DNA of 64,000 nucleotides. It comes from Blochmannia endosymbiont of Camponotus sp. GTDB lineage: Bacteria; Pseudomonadota; Gammaproteobacteria; Enterobacterales; Enterobacteriaceae. The notes under the pieces were generated by a model. That model had not been told where the DNA came from, made no database searches, and saw only the letters and a program-made list of their open reading frames with translations. Position numbers and translations under genes: made by a program. Positions 51,751 through 61,478 of the stretch are shown here, piece by piece. Within the stretch, counting starts at the first letter, position 1. The number at the start of each line of letters is the position of its first letter. The DNA is taken from positions 310,001 through 374,000 of the forward strand of contig NZ_CP097759.1 in assembly GCF_023586365.1 (NCBI RefSeq), read 5' to 3'.

Positions 51751-52309
51751 TAATTTAAATATAAAGACAATATTTGGTTTCTGGTTATACATAATGAGTG
51801 ATTGTATTTTGTTTGCAAGTTTATTTGCAATATACTCTGTATTGTATAATAACACAGTAGATTGTGCTTCAGGTAAAGATATATTTTCATTACCTTTTGT
51901 GTTTGTAGAAACTTGTTGTTTATTATTAAGTAGTCTTACTCATAGTAAAGTTATGATATACGTAGAAAAATCATATACGAAACAAGTAAATATTTGGATG
52001 GGAATAACTTTTTTATTAGGACTATGTTTTATTAGTATGGAGATTTATGAATTTTATCATTTAATTAAATTAGGAAACAATCCATGTCGCAGTGCGTTTC
52101 TTTCTTCTTTTTTTACTTTAGTAGGGACTCATGGTCTACATGTAATAGCGGGTCTTATTTGGATTGTGGTAATGATAATGCATATTGTGTATCAAGGATT
52201 AACATACACCAACTATATACGAATGCGATGTTTAAGTTTATTTTGGCATTTTCTTGATATTATATGGATATGTGTATTTACTGAAGTATATTTACTGGGA
52301 GTACTATGA
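51737..52309 (+). CDS. cyoC: CyoC cytochrome bo3 ubiquinol oxidase subunit III
   Basis: Subunit III is a five-helix membrane protein that stabilises the oxidase. The product keeps [18 protein letters not shown], the [11 protein letters not shown] glutamate motif, [15 protein letters not shown] and the C-terminal [25 protein letters not shown] at 51722 is in frame; I choose ATG 51737, giving 190 residues (E. coli 204). The His-rich N-terminal leader of the E. coli protein is replaced by a shorter Asn-rich one. It overlaps the end of cyoB, consistent with translational coupling. Confidence 0.95.
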   Translation: MLKYNNLNIKTIFGFWLYIMSDCILFASLFAIYSVLYNNTVDCASGKDIFSLPFVFVETCCLLLSSLTHSKVMIYVEKSYTKQVNIWMGITFLLGLCFISMEIYEFYHLIKLGNNPCRSAFLSSFFTLVGTHGLHVIAGLIWIVVMIMHIVYQGLTYTNYIRMRCLSLFWHFLDIIWICVFTEVYLLGVL

Positions 52310-52312
52310 TTA

Positions 52313-52618
52313 ATGAAGAATGGTTATACACAGAAGTCATATTTAATTGGGTTTGTATTATCTGTTGTCTTGACAATCGTGCCATTTGTTATAGTTGCAC
52401 ATGACGCAATACATAATAAAATAATATTAATAAATATCATTGTATTTTGCGCAATAATGCAGATTTTTGTCCATTTAATTTGCTTTTTACATTTGGGAAA
52501 TGTATCTAATCAAGCATGGAATTTAATATCTTTAATATTCACAGTATTTATCGTTTTTATCCTTGTGTTGGGAAGTGTATGGATTATGACACATTTGCAT
52601 CACAATTTGATGATTTGA
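52313..52618 (+). CDS. cyoD: CyoD cytochrome bo3 ubiquinol oxidase subunit IV
   Basis: Subunit IV is a small three-helix protein needed for CuB loading and assembly. The 101-residue product (E. coli 109) matches at SYLIGFVLSVVLTIVPF, FVHLICFLHL and VLGSVWIMTHLHHNLM. The start ATG at 52313 lies three bases past the cyoC stop. The N-terminal His-rich stretch of E. coli CyoD is shortened. It is followed after 19 bases by cyoE. Confidence 0.94.
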   Translation: MKNGYTQKSYLIGFVLSVVLTIVPFVIVAHDAIHNKIILINIIVFCAIMQIFVHLICFLHLGNVSNQAWNLISLIFTVFIVFILVLGSVWIMTHLHHNLMI

Positions 52619-52637
52619 GTAAGATAGTTTAATTGTT

Positions 52638-53510
52638 ATGCTTAAATATTATTTACACTTAACGAAACCAGGAATTGTTTTAGGTAATTTAATGTCGGCT
52701 ACGGGGGGATTTTTAATAGCATCGCGACGAGGCTATGTATCTTGTTCTTTATTTATCGCAATGACTATAGGAACAGCCTTAGTGATAGCTGCTAGCTGTG
52801 TGTTAAATAACATTATTGATCGAGATATTGATGCAGTTATGGAAAGAACTAAAAATAGAGTTTTAGTGCAACACGGTCAACTTTTTTTAAACCAAAGTAT
52901 ATTGTATGCAGTAATCTTAAGTATATTTGGATTTTTGTTTTTAAGTTTTACTAAGAATTTTTTGACAGTATATTTAGCGGCAATAGGTTTATTTATATAT
53001 GTCGGTGTATATAGTTTATGGATGAAACGTAGATCTATTTATAGTATAATGGTAGGGAGTATATCAGGAGCTATGCCGCCAGTCATTGGATATTGTACCG
53101 CTGCAAATCAATTTGATGTAGGAGCTTTGATATTATTAATAATTTTTAGTTTGTGGCAAATCCCACATTCACATTCCATTGCTATTTTACGATTAAATGA
53201 TTATAAAGTAGCTTGTATTCCCACTTTCCCTATTAAAAAGGGAGTAGAATCAACTAAGAATCATATGGTTGTTTATATAATTGGATTTATTATAACAACT
53301 ACATTATTTACTGTTATGGGGTACGCTAGTTATATATTTTTAATAATAATTAGCGTTATGAATTTATGGTGGTTATATATGGGTTTTTATGGTTATAGAA
53401 TAATTAATCATGATAGTTTGTGGGCAAGGAAAATGTTTTTATTATCTCTTGCTATTATAGTATCACTAAATTTACTTTTATCCTTAGATCATATTTATTT
53501 TGCTACATAA
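52638..53510 (+). CDS. cyoE: CyoE heme O synthase (protoheme IX farnesyltransferase)
   Basis: CyoE attaches a farnesyl group to protoheme to make heme O for the cyo oxidase, drawing farnesyl diphosphate from IspA (56929-57846). It is a nine-helix UbiA-family prenyltransferase. The diphosphate-binding aspartates are in NNIIDRDIDAVMERTKNR, and the second loop is LRLNDYKVACIP. The length is 290 (E. coli 296). The histidine and tyrosine of the E. coli WQMPHSYAIAI read WQIPHSHSIAI here. It closes the intact five-gene cyo operon. Confidence 0.95.
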   Translation: MLKYYLHLTKPGIVLGNLMSATGGFLIASRRGYVSCSLFIAMTIGTALVIAASCVLNNIIDRDIDAVMERTKNRVLVQHGQLFLNQSILYAVILSIFGFLFLSFTKNFLTVYLAAIGLFIYVGVYSLWMKRRSIYSIMVGSISGAMPPVIGYCTAANQFDVGALILLIIFSLWQIPHSHSIAILRLNDYKVACIPTFPIKKGVESTKNHMVVYIIGFIITTTLFTVMGYASYIFLIIISVMNLWWLYMGFYGYRIINHDSLWARKMFLLSLAIIVSLNLLLSLDHIYFAT

Positions 53511-53687
53511 AAAATATATTACTGTAAGTACGCCATGTGTGAAATACTGTCAACTTAAATGAATAAATAATATAATATTTCTCAATATTTATAAAATTTT
53601 TATTTTAAATGTTTCATATATATCGATATTTTTTTTAAATATATAAATTCAAGATATTTCGGCATTTATCTAATTATTAATACTATA

Positions 53688-54848
53688 ATGACTAAAAAAG
53701 AATTGTACATTACATTGGGATTAAGCATGATATTTGCATTGCGCATGGCAGGAGTATTTATGATTTTGCCCGTTTTAACTATTCATGCTCTTTCCTTACA
53801 AGGAGCGAATGGAAGTTTATTAGGTATAGCTATTGGAATATATGGCTTAATGCAAATAATCTTTCAATTACCTTTTGGATTAATGTCTGATAAAATTGGG
53901 CATAAATCTGTTATTATCGGGGGGTTGATGTTATTTATTTTTGGCAGTGAAATAGCAGCAACTACTAATAATATTTGGGGACTTATCATTGGACGGGCAC
54001 TACAAGGATCAGGAGCTATTGGTAGTTCACTTATAGCATTATTATTAAACTCAGTACAAGAACAACATCGCATAAAAGCTATGGCGTCAGTTGGAATGAG
54101 TGTCGGTATAGCTTTTGCTGCTTCTATGATTTTTGGCCCAATTATTACTGATAAGTTTGGATTGAGCGGATTATTTCATAGTATTACTATATTAATTATA
54201 TTAGCTATTATTCTAATTTGTATTATAAAACTGCCTATTTCTTCTTATCCCGTAAAAAATGATGAAAATTTATTTATTATACTGAATAACATTAAACAAA
54301 TATTAACTCATTCGCAATTAATAAAATTAAATGGCAGCATATTTTTTACACATACTATTTTAATGCTAAATTTTATTGTTTTACCTAAAACAATGATAAA
54401 TTTAGGATTTCCTCTTAGTATACATTGGAAAATTTATAGTATTACTATGATAATATCTGCGATTGTAGTGTTGACATGTATTTTCTATTTTGAAGGTAAA
54501 AATTGTACAAAAAAGATATTAATTACTTGTGTGAATGTTTTATTTGTATCTGAACTAATTATGTCAATGAATACGTTATATAGTAAAATATTTTTATTTG
54601 GAATGCAGTTATTTTTTATAGCATTTAGTTTAATAGAAACAATATTACCTGCTTTAATAAATAAAGAAGCACAAAAAAAATATAAAGGAACTACCATTAG
54701 TATTTATTCTATTGGTCAATTTTTAGGAATAGGATTCGGGGGAATTTTAGGTGGATTTTTATTAGAAATGAAAGGAATCTGGTTAGTGTTCTTTTTTTCA
54801 TTAATTATATCCTTATTATACGTTATAGTGATTAATACACTACATTAA
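53688..54848 (+). CDS. yajR: YajR-type major facilitator transporter lacking the C-terminal domain
   Basis: YajR is a twelve-helix major-facilitator exporter of unknown substrate. The 386-residue product covers all twelve helices, with motif A in GLMSDKIGHKSVIIGG and the conserved GRALQGSGAIGSSLIALL. The E. coli protein is 454 residues and carries a soluble C-terminal YAM domain after the last helix. Here the protein stops just at that point (VIVINTLH), with no in-frame continuation, so the YAM domain is missing. It follows cyoE with a 177-base spacer, as in E. coli. The retained transporter may move a metabolite across the symbiont membrane. Confidence 0.9.
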   Translation: MTKKELYITLGLSMIFALRMAGVFMILPVLTIHALSLQGANGSLLGIAIGIYGLMQIIFQLPFGLMSDKIGHKSVIIGGLMLFIFGSEIAATTNNIWGLIIGRALQGSGAIGSSLIALLLNSVQEQHRIKAMASVGMSVGIAFAASMIFGPIITDKFGLSGLFHSITILIILAIILICIIKLPISSYPVKNDENLFIILNNIKQILTHSQLIKLNGSIFFTHTILMLNFIVLPKTMINLGFPLSIHWKIYSITMIISAIVVLTCIFYFEGKNCTKKILITCVNVLFVSELIMSMNTLYSKIFLFGMQLFFIAFSLIETILPALINKEAQKKYKGTTISIYSIGQFLGIGFGGILGGFLLEMKGIWLVFFFSLIISLLYVIVINTLH

Positions 54849-54999
54849 TTGTTTGTAATGTGGGTTAATTTTACAGTTAATAGTGTAATGAGATATATGA
54901 AATCATTGCCTTATTAAAGCGCAGAATATTTCAATAAATACTGAATAAAAAAATTAATTATTTTTTTATAAACTGTGAAATCATAATTACTATGGTATG

Positions 55000-55039
55000 A
55001 ATACTGAATTACAATAAAAATATATTGTAATTCAGTATT
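55000..55039. terminator. Candidate bidirectional terminator between yajR and thiI
   Basis: AATACTGAATTACAATA (55000-55016) and its exact complement (55023-55039) flank a six-base loop, AAAATA. AT-rich runs lie on both sides. It is about 150 bases past yajR and 135 bases past thiI. Confidence 0.5.
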
Positions 55040-55084
55040 ATTTAAAACCAATAATCGTAACATTTCTATAAAACAATTTTAATA

Positions 55085-55105
55085 TACTTAATCCCCAATT
55101 AAGTA
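55085..55105 (-). terminator. Candidate thiI terminator
   Basis: TACTTAAT and ATTAAGTA pair around a CCCCA loop (GGGG-type loop on the minus strand). On the minus strand it follows the thiI stop by about 70 bases and runs into TATTAAAATTGTTTTA. Confidence 0.35.
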
Positions 55106-55173
55106 AGGCTCTCATTATTAACCAAAATTTTTAACTGAAGTATTTATTCGTGACTTGTTACCTAATATGCCAT

Positions 55174-56637
55174 CTAAGTAATAGATGGTCTATATATCTT
55201 TACATTGCGAAATCCTTGGCTATACAAATACATTACTTGTAATCGACTCATTATGCCATGATCACAATATAATAAATATACTTTATTTGGATCTAGTTTA
55301 GAAAATTGATTAATTAATCTATAAAAAGGTATTTTTTTTATTTCTATATTATTTAAACAAAGAGGATTTTTTTCTTGTTCAATTTCTGTTCGTATATCCA
55401 ATACTACGTCATTATAATCCAATATTTTTTTAGTTTCTACTTGAAATACATGCTGATTAATAATTTGATCAGGCATATTTTGTACGTCTATTACATAAGA
55501 TTGAGACACTGCACGATCTAACACGGTGAAATCAAAATTATTTTCTTCAAATTCAATGAGTTGTTTTGTTGTCTTTGCAGTTGATTTTTTTGATATTATT
55601 CCACAATATTCTGGAACAGATTTTGAAAGTATTTCTGTGCCTATCTTTCGGGCTAAATTGATAATTTTTTCTTTATCATAAGCAATTAAAGGGCGAAATA
55701 TTACATGATCAGAAACACTGTCAATGAGTGTTAGATTACTCAAAGTTTGGCTTGATACTTGCCCTAGCACTTCTCCTGTTATTAACGCAGTAATTTTACA
55801 ACGATTAGCTACCAATGATGCAGAACGTATCATCATACGTTTTAACACTACTCCTATTTGGTTGTCTTTTATTTTAGAAACAATTTCTTTAATGACTTCT
55901 GAAAAATCAATAGAAATAAATTTTATTTTATGAGAACTACTAAATTTATTCCATAGAAAATATATTATCCTACATACTTCAACAGTATGCATAGCTCCTC
56001 CTAAATTAAAAAAACAATAATTAACTTTACATCCTCGTCGAATTAACATATAGCTAGCAACAGCTGAATCAAATCCTCCTGAAATTAATGACAACATTTC
56101 TTGTTGCGTACCTATCGGAAAACCTCCTAATCCTTCGTAACGCTTGATAATTATAAAAAGTTGATTATCTTTAATTTCCAAATATATAGTTTTCTCCGGA
56201 TTTTTTAAGTTAACTCTAATATTAACTATGTGTTGACACAGTTTATTTCCTAAATAATGTTCAACTTCTTGAGAAGTGAAATTATGTTTGCCACGACGTT
56301 TTACTCGAACACAAAAACTTTTGCCTGATAATTTAATATCATGATTCAGGCTGACTATAATTTTTTCAGAAATATCTTGCAAAGAACGAAACATATGTTT
56401 TTTAATTAATAACACATGATGAATACCAGGAATATTCACTAAAATAGCGCATATTTTTTGATGCTTATTATTATTACATATTACTTCGAGATAATCCCAA
56501 TTACGTATAATTGATGCTGATTCACTATTTTTTTTTAAAATAGTTTTAATATTTGTAATAAGAATTTTTATAAAAAAAACTCGTATAGCACGGCTTTTTA
56601 TTGTAATTTCTGGTGATAATTTAATGATTATTTTCAT
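55174..56637 (-). CDS. thiI: ThiI tRNA 4-thiouridine synthase / sulfur transferase
   Basis: ThiI puts sulfur on U8 of tRNAs and, in E. coli, also serves thiamine synthesis. The 487-residue product (E. coli 482) has the NFLD and THUMP domains at the N-terminus, the PP-loop SLISGGFDSAVASYML, the catalytic cysteine in PEYCGIISK, and the C-terminal rhodanese domain with its cysteine in LLYCDHGIMSRLQ. All catalytic cysteines are kept, so the full sulfur-relay form is retained. It is divergent from ispA; xseB, between them in E. coli, is missing. Confidence 0.95.
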   Translation of the reverse strand: MKIIIKLSPEITIKSRAIRVFFIKILITNIKTILKKNSESASIIRNWDYLEVICNNNKHQKICAILVNIPGIHHVLLIKKHMFRSLQDISEKIIVSLNHDIKLSGKSFCVRVKRRGKHNFTSQEVEHYLGNKLCQHIVNIRVNLKNPEKTIYLEIKDNQLFIIIKRYEGLGGFPIGTQQEMLSLISGGFDSAVASYMLIRRGCKVNYCFFNLGGAMHTVEVCRIIYFLWNKFSSSHKIKFISIDFSEVIKEIVSKIKDNQIGVVLKRMMIRSASLVANRCKITALITGEVLGQVSSQTLSNLTLIDSVSDHVIFRPLIAYDKEKIINLARKIGTEILSKSVPEYCGIISKKSTAKTTKQLIEFEENNFDFTVLDRAVSQSYVIDVQNMPDQIINQHVFQVETKKILDYNDVVLDIRTEIEQEKNPLCLNNIEIKKIPFYRLINQFSKLDPNKVYLLYCDHGIMSRLQVMYLYSQGFRNVKIYRPSIT

Positions 56638-56928
56638 AAAAATATTTTAAACATTAAAATACATAAGATAAGCATAAGAATAATATATTAAATATAGCAA
56701 TCTTATACTATATAAATTAATATTATTTATATAATAATGTGTTTTTTTAGGATTATCGAATCAAAAATAATGATAGGCTATTATATTCATCAGCAGTATA
56801 TGAATACATCAAAAAATAATTGTACTAACATATAGATATTTTTATAATGTAATATTATTATGTGTCGTATATGTCATTTAAATACATATATCTAATAATG
56901 TTTATTTTATGGTATTATTAGCGATGCT
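56638..56928. other. Divergent thiI / ispA spacer
   Basis: This 0.29-kb AT-rich spacer holds the promoters of both genes and has lost xseB. No unambiguous boxes or hairpins stand out. Confidence 0.4.
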
Positions 56929-57846
56929 ATGCTTATGATTGATTTTGTTAATGAGCTGCGTGACAGCCATCAACGAGTAGACGACGCTATTAGCCGTTAT
57001 TTGATTATGTTTCTCAAACAAGATGTATCTCTTCTGATGCAAGCAATACGTTATAGTATTCTGTTAGGAGGAAAGCGGTTGCGTCCTTTTTTGGTTTATC
57101 AAACAGGTAAATTATTTGGCATTAGATCATCAAATCTTAATGCTCCAGCAGCAGCCATTGAATGTATACATGCTTATTCTTTAATTCATGATGATTTACC
57201 TATTATGGATAATGATAAACTGCGTAGAGGACATCCAACATGTCATGTCAAATTTGGAGAATCTATTGCTATTTTAGCGGGTGATGCTCTACATACACTG
57301 GCTTTTACTATTCTTTCAGAAGCACATATGCCAACTGTCACAGATCAAGATCGTTTAAAAATGATTGCTACATTAGCTGCTGCCAGCGGAGCTAATGGAA
57401 TGTGCTTAGGTCAGTCTTTAGATTTAATTAGTAAAAATAATAAAAATATATCCGCCACGCAGTTAGAAACCATATATCAATACAAAACAGGATCATTAAT
57501 TCGAGCTGCAGTTCGCATTGGAGCTTTAGCGGCAGGAGATAAAAGCTGCGACGACGTATTGTCATGCCTAGACCACTATGCTACAACTATAGGCTTAGCT
57601 TTTCAAATACAAGACGACATTATAGATACTTCATATGCATATGATCAGAAAAAAAAACACAATATGCAAGCAAAACATGATGATGTCAACACTTATCCAA
57701 AAATATTAGGATTAAGCACGGCTCGCACTAAAGCTCGAGATTTATATTGTGAGTCATTAACATCTTTAAAATACATTGCGAAATTAGGCTACAACGTTAA
57801 TATTTTATCTGCATTTTCGCGTTATATCATTAAACGTAACAACTAA
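56929..57846 (+). CDS. ispA: IspA farnesyl diphosphate synthase
   Basis: IspA condenses isopentenyl and dimethylallyl diphosphate to farnesyl diphosphate, used by UppS and CyoE here. The first aspartate-rich motif is HDDLPIMDND with LRRG after it, and the second is FQIQDDIIDT. LLGGKRLRPFLVY and QYKTGSLIRAAVRIGA are intact. The length is 305 (E. coli 299). The usual LGKSTYP after the second aspartate motif reads HDDVNTYP, so the conserved Gly-Lys pair is replaced. ATG 56929 is used; ATG 56935 aligns slightly better with E. coli. dxs follows 35 bases later, probably in one transcript. Confidence 0.93.
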   Translation: MLMIDFVNELRDSHQRVDDAISRYLIMFLKQDVSLLMQAIRYSILLGGKRLRPFLVYQTGKLFGIRSSNLNAPAAAIECIHAYSLIHDDLPIMDNDKLRRGHPTCHVKFGESIAILAGDALHTLAFTILSEAHMPTVTDQDRLKMIATLAAASGANGMCLGQSLDLISKNNKNISATQLETIYQYKTGSLIRAAVRIGALAAGDKSCDDVLSCLDHYATTIGLAFQIQDDIIDTSYAYDQKKKHNMQAKHDDVNTYPKILGLSTARTKARDLYCESLTSLKYIAKLGYNVNILSAFSRYIIKRNN

Positions 57847-57881
57847 AATTACGTAAATAAATAATATTAAATAAATTTAAT

Positions 57882-59759
57882 ATGAACTGTAATTCAAATA
57901 AATACCCCATATTAGGTTTAATCAATATTCCTAAAGACTTGAGACAATTATCTGAAGATCATTTAACAAAGTTGTGTAATGAGTTGCGTCAATTTCTTTT
58001 AACTAGTGTTAGTAGATCTAGCGGACATTTTGCATCTGGATTAGGGACAATAGAACTTACCGTAGCATTACATTATGTATATAATACTCCATTTGATTAT
58101 TTAATTTGGGATGTAGGGCATCAAGCTTATCCACATAAAATTCTTACGGGGCGGCGCGAACGTATTTTTAGTATTAGAAGGAGAAATGGATTACATCCAT
58201 TTCCTTGTCGTGATGAAAGCGAATATGATGTTTTATCAGTAGGACATTCCTCTACTTCGATTAGCGCAGGATTGGGTTTAGCAATAGCCGCGGAACGAGA
58301 AATGCTAGGACGTCGTACAGTATGCGTGATAGGAGATGGAGCAATAACTGCTGGGATGGCCTTTGAAGCAATGAACCATGCTGGATCTACAAAATCTGAT
58401 TTATTGATTATTTTAAATGATAATGAAATGTCTATTTCAGAAAATGTAGGAGCATTAAACAATCACCATACTCATGTTTTATCAAAACCAGTATATTCCG
58501 ATTTAAAAGTAGATGATAATAAATTATTGTCTGACGTTTTTTTAACTAATAAATCAATTAAATGTACTGATAACCAAATCAAGAATTTTAGCGGCACATC
58601 AAGTTCATTATTTTCACAACTTGGTTTTAATTATATTGGCCCCATTGATGGGCACGATGTATTAGGATTAGTATATACTTTAAGAAATATACGCGATATG
58701 AAAGGTCCGCAATTCTTACATGTTATTACCAAAAAAGGTTTTGGATATGAACCTGCAGAAAAAGATCCCATTAAATGGCACGCGGTACCAAAATTTGATC
58801 CTGAAAGCGGATCGTTACCTACTACAGAGCATTCTAAAAATATAACTTATTCTGCAATTTTTGGTGATTGGTTATGCCAAATTGCGGCTCGAGATAATAA
58901 GATTATAGGAATTACACCCGCGATGAGAGAGGGTTCTGGAATGAGTATCTTTTCTCAGAAATATCCAAAACAATATTTTGATGTTGCAATTGCTGAACAA
59001 CATGCTGTGACATTTGCTGCTGGATTAGCTATAGCGGGTTATAAACCTATTGTCGCTATTTATTCAACATTTTTACAACGCGCATATGATCAAGTAATCC
59101 ATGACGTAGCAATTCCAAATTTACCTGTGTTATTTGCTGTTGATCGAGGAGGTATTGTCGGAGCAGATGGGCAAACTCATCAAGGCGCTTTTGATTTATC
59201 GTATTTACGTTGTATTCCGAATATGATAATCATGACTCCAAGCGATGCGTGTGAATGTAAATTGATGTTATACACAGGATACCGCTATCGACATGGACCT
59301 AGTGTTGTACGCTATCCTAAAGGATATGCTATGCCTGGTAATTTAGTAAATACAACAAAATTGTATACTTTACCATTAAGTAAAGGTGTAATACGTCGTC
59401 AAGGAAATTGCATCGCAATCCTTAATTTCGGAACTTTATTACAATCAGCTTATAATGTTGCATCTGAATTAAATGCGACTTTAGTAGATATGAGATTTGT
59501 TAAGCCATTAGATGAAAACTTAATAAAAACTCTTGCTAAAAATCACCAAGTGTTAATAACATTAGAGGAGAATACAATAATGGGTGGAGCCGGAAGCGGA
59601 GTGAATGAATGTATTATGCAGAACAAGCTATCAGTTCCAGTTTTAAACATTGGTTTGCCTGATTTTTTTGTTTCTCAAGGTTCACAATCAGAGATACTTT
59701 CTGAGTTGGGATTAGATAGTATGGGTATTTATAAAAAAATTATAAAATGGATACATTAA
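57882..59759 (+). CDS. dxs: Dxs 1-deoxy-D-xylulose-5-phosphate synthase
   Basis: Dxs joins pyruvate and glyceraldehyde-3-phosphate with thiamine diphosphate, the first step of the methylerythritol phosphate pathway. The 625-residue product (E. coli 620) matches throughout: [31 protein letters not shown], the thiamine-diphosphate motif [18 protein letters not shown] followed by LNDNEMSIS, and the transketolase-type C-terminal half with [12 protein letters not shown] and GGAGSGVNE. It supplies Dxr (4212-5405). yajO, which follows dxs in E. coli, is lost. Confidence 0.96.
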   Translation: MNCNSNKYPILGLINIPKDLRQLSEDHLTKLCNELRQFLLTSVSRSSGHFASGLGTIELTVALHYVYNTPFDYLIWDVGHQAYPHKILTGRRERIFSIRRRNGLHPFPCRDESEYDVLSVGHSSTSISAGLGLAIAAEREMLGRRTVCVIGDGAITAGMAFEAMNHAGSTKSDLLIILNDNEMSISENVGALNNHHTHVLSKPVYSDLKVDDNKLLSDVFLTNKSIKCTDNQIKNFSGTSSSLFSQLGFNYIGPIDGHDVLGLVYTLRNIRDMKGPQFLHVITKKGFGYEPAEKDPIKWHAVPKFDPESGSLPTTEHSKNITYSAIFGDWLCQIAARDNKIIGITPAMREGSGMSIFSQKYPKQYFDVAIAEQHAVTFAAGLAIAGYKPIVAIYSTFLQRAYDQVIHDVAIPNLPVLFAVDRGGIVGADGQTHQGAFDLSYLRCIPNMIIMTPSDACECKLMLYTGYRYRHGPSVVRYPKGYAMPGNLVNTTKLYTLPLSKGVIRRQGNCIAILNFGTLLQSAYNVASELNATLVDMRFVKPLDENLIKTLAKNHQVLITLEENTIMGGAGSGVNECIMQNKLSVPVLNIGLPDFFVSQGSQSEILSELGLDSMGIYKKIIKWIH

Positions 59760-59857
59760 CAGGGTCATACTAAATATAATATGACGTTTAAATAACCTAA
59801 ACGCATATAAAGTTAACCTTCAATATTATTGATATAAGTATATTTTATAAAAACATT

Positions 59858-60364
59858 TCAATGATATAAATGCATTAGTAGTAAAATAATGCACACTGAT
59901 ATAATACTCGCTAATATGTCATCAATAATAATTCCAAACCCTCCTTTTATTTCACGATCACACCACGAAATTGGCCAAGGTTTTACTATATCGAATATTC
60001 TAAATAATAAAAATGCAATGATCGTCCACAACCAACTATGTATTGGTACTATAACTAATGTCATCCACATACCGACAAATTCGTCCCAAACGATCGATTT
60101 AGGATCATGAACACCAATTATTTTAGTAGTATGATCGCAAAAATATGTACCCATTCCTGTTCCAATAATCAAGAACAAACAATAAAACTGAAATGGAAAT
60201 AAATAATTCAAAATCCACCATATTGGTATTGCCAATAATGACGCTACAGTTCCTACTGGTAACCAGGAAATCGTACCTAACCCAAAACCAGTGGCAAATA
60301 AACACCATATTTTAGATAATTTCAAATCATTAATCATATTTAAGAACATATTAGTAGTACACAT
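59858..60364 (-). CDS. pgpA: PgpA phosphatidylglycerophosphatase A
   Basis: PgpA removes the terminal phosphate from phosphatidylglycerophosphate to give phosphatidylglycerol, the substrate of Lgt. The 168-residue membrane protein (E. coli 172) keeps VGTVASLLAIPIWW, the acidic motif GVHDPKSIVWDEFVGMW and the C-terminal KPWPISWCDREIKGGFGIIIDD. It starts with ATG at 60364. It follows nusB on the minus strand with thiL deleted between them. It converges on dxs across a spacer holding two small 6-bp hairpins (59764-59803). Confidence 0.94.
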   Translation of the reverse strand: MCTTNMFLNMINDLKLSKIWCLFATGFGLGTISWLPVGTVASLLAIPIWWILNYLFPFQFYCLFLIIGTGMGTYFCDHTTKIIGVHDPKSIVWDEFVGMWMTLVIVPIHSWLWTIIAFLLFRIFDIVKPWPISWCDREIKGGFGIIIDDILASIISVCIILLLMHLYH

Positions 60365-60440
60365 CTATCGGTTCGGGATTAATAAAAATAATTATTGTGC
60401 TTTTAAATTTATTGTTCATTATAAAACAACCATATCATTA

Positions 60441-60875
60441 TCATTTAATAATATGATTGTTTTTACTAACACAAAGCTGAGTAGCTATTTTATCTAGTAC
60501 TCCATTAATAAATTTATGACTTTTTTCAGCTCCAAAATCTTTTACAAGCTCAATTGCTTCATTAATGGCAACTTTATATGGTATATTATTACATTTAGTA
60601 AGCTCGAATAATGCAATCCGTAACACTGAATGCTCAATATAACCTAATTTTTCTAAATTACGGGATAGATGGGGTATCATTAATTTATCCAATTCTTCAG
60701 CACAACTTATTACTCCGATATATAATTCATGAAAATAAGAGATATTACAATCTTGAATATCTTGCTCTGTTACAACATAACGTTCTATTTCTTTAACATT
60801 ATTTTTAGATACTTGCCAAGAATATAATGCCTGCAATGTACATTCACGAGCACGCCTTCTACTAATTGTTTTCAC
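60441..60875 (-). CDS. nusB: NusB transcription antitermination factor
   Basis: NusB with NusE binds boxA RNA and supports rRNA antitermination. The 144-residue helical protein (E. coli 139) begins [18 protein letters not shown], has [11 protein letters not shown] in the middle and ends with [18 protein letters not shown] and [12 protein letters not shown]. The start is GTG at 60875 with AAAGGA upstream. It follows ribH after 27 bases, the E. coli ribH-nusB order, and probably shares its transcript. Confidence 0.95.
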   Translation of the reverse strand: MKTISRRRARECTLQALYSWQVSKNNVKEIERYVVTEQDIQDCNISYFHELYIGVISCAEELDKLMIPHLSRNLEKLGYIEHSVLRIALFELTKCNNIPYKVAINEAIELVKDFGAEKSHKFINGVLDKIATQLCVSKNNHIIK

Positions 60876-60902
60876 CCAATTCCTTTGATATATTTATATG
60901 TA

Positions 60903-61379
60903 TTAAGAACTATTTTTAATTATTTTTAGTATATTAATCATTTCTAAAACAGACAAAGCAGCTTCTGATCCTTTGTTATTGGATTTAACACCTGAACGTT
61001 CTATAGCTTGACTAATATTATCCGTAGTAAGTAATCCAAATCCAATAGGCAATGTGTTTTCCATAGAAATTCTAGATAATCCAGAACTACATTCTTTTGC
61101 AACAAATTCAAAATGTACAGTAAATCCCCGAATTACTGTACCCAAGGCTATTATTCCATCATATTTGTGACTAATGGCCAATGCTTTTGCGATTAACGGT
61201 AATTCATAAGAGCCTGGGACCCAAATTATGGTTATATTTTCATCTTTTACGTGTCCAATTCTTTTTAAAACATCTAAAGCTCCTTCAAGTAAATTATTAT
61301 TAACGAAACGATTAAATCGAACCACCGCAATAGCAATCTTAGCTTGATTTGCCATAGTATCGCTTTCAATAATATTCAT
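60903..61379 (-). CDS. ribH: RibH 6,7-dimethyl-8-ribityllumazine synthase
   Basis: Lumazine synthase makes the immediate precursor of riboflavin. The 158-residue product (E. coli 156) keeps [16 protein letters not shown], the substrate-binding WVPGSYELP, the catalytic histidine in [13 protein letters not shown] and [18 protein letters not shown]. The ATG has a good AAGGAT ribosome site. It follows ribD on the same strand with a 99-base spacer that contains a TTCTTATTT inverted repeat at 61418-61437. nrdR, which precedes ribD in E. coli, is gone. Confidence 0.96.
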   Translation of the reverse strand: MNIIESDTMANQAKIAIAVVRFNRFVNNNLLEGALDVLKRIGHVKDENITIIWVPGSYELPLIAKALAISHKYDGIIALGTVIRGFTVHFEFVAKECSSGLSRISMENTLPIGFGLLTTDNISQAIERSGVKSNNKGSEAALSVLEMINILKIIKNSS

Positions 61380-61478
61380 AATAATCCTTATTATTCAGGC
61401 TACTAAATCATTACTTGTTCTTATTTACAAATAAGAATATTATAGCATAAGTATTTTATATAACTAATAAAAATATAA

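Larger units (their letters stand above)
54849..55173. other. Convergent yajR / thiI spacer with two hairpins
   Basis: The 325-base convergent spacer holds a 17-bp perfect hairpin at 55000-55039 and an 8-bp hairpin at 55085-55105. Both are placed to end transcripts from the two sides. No gene remnant is seen. Confidence 0.5.
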
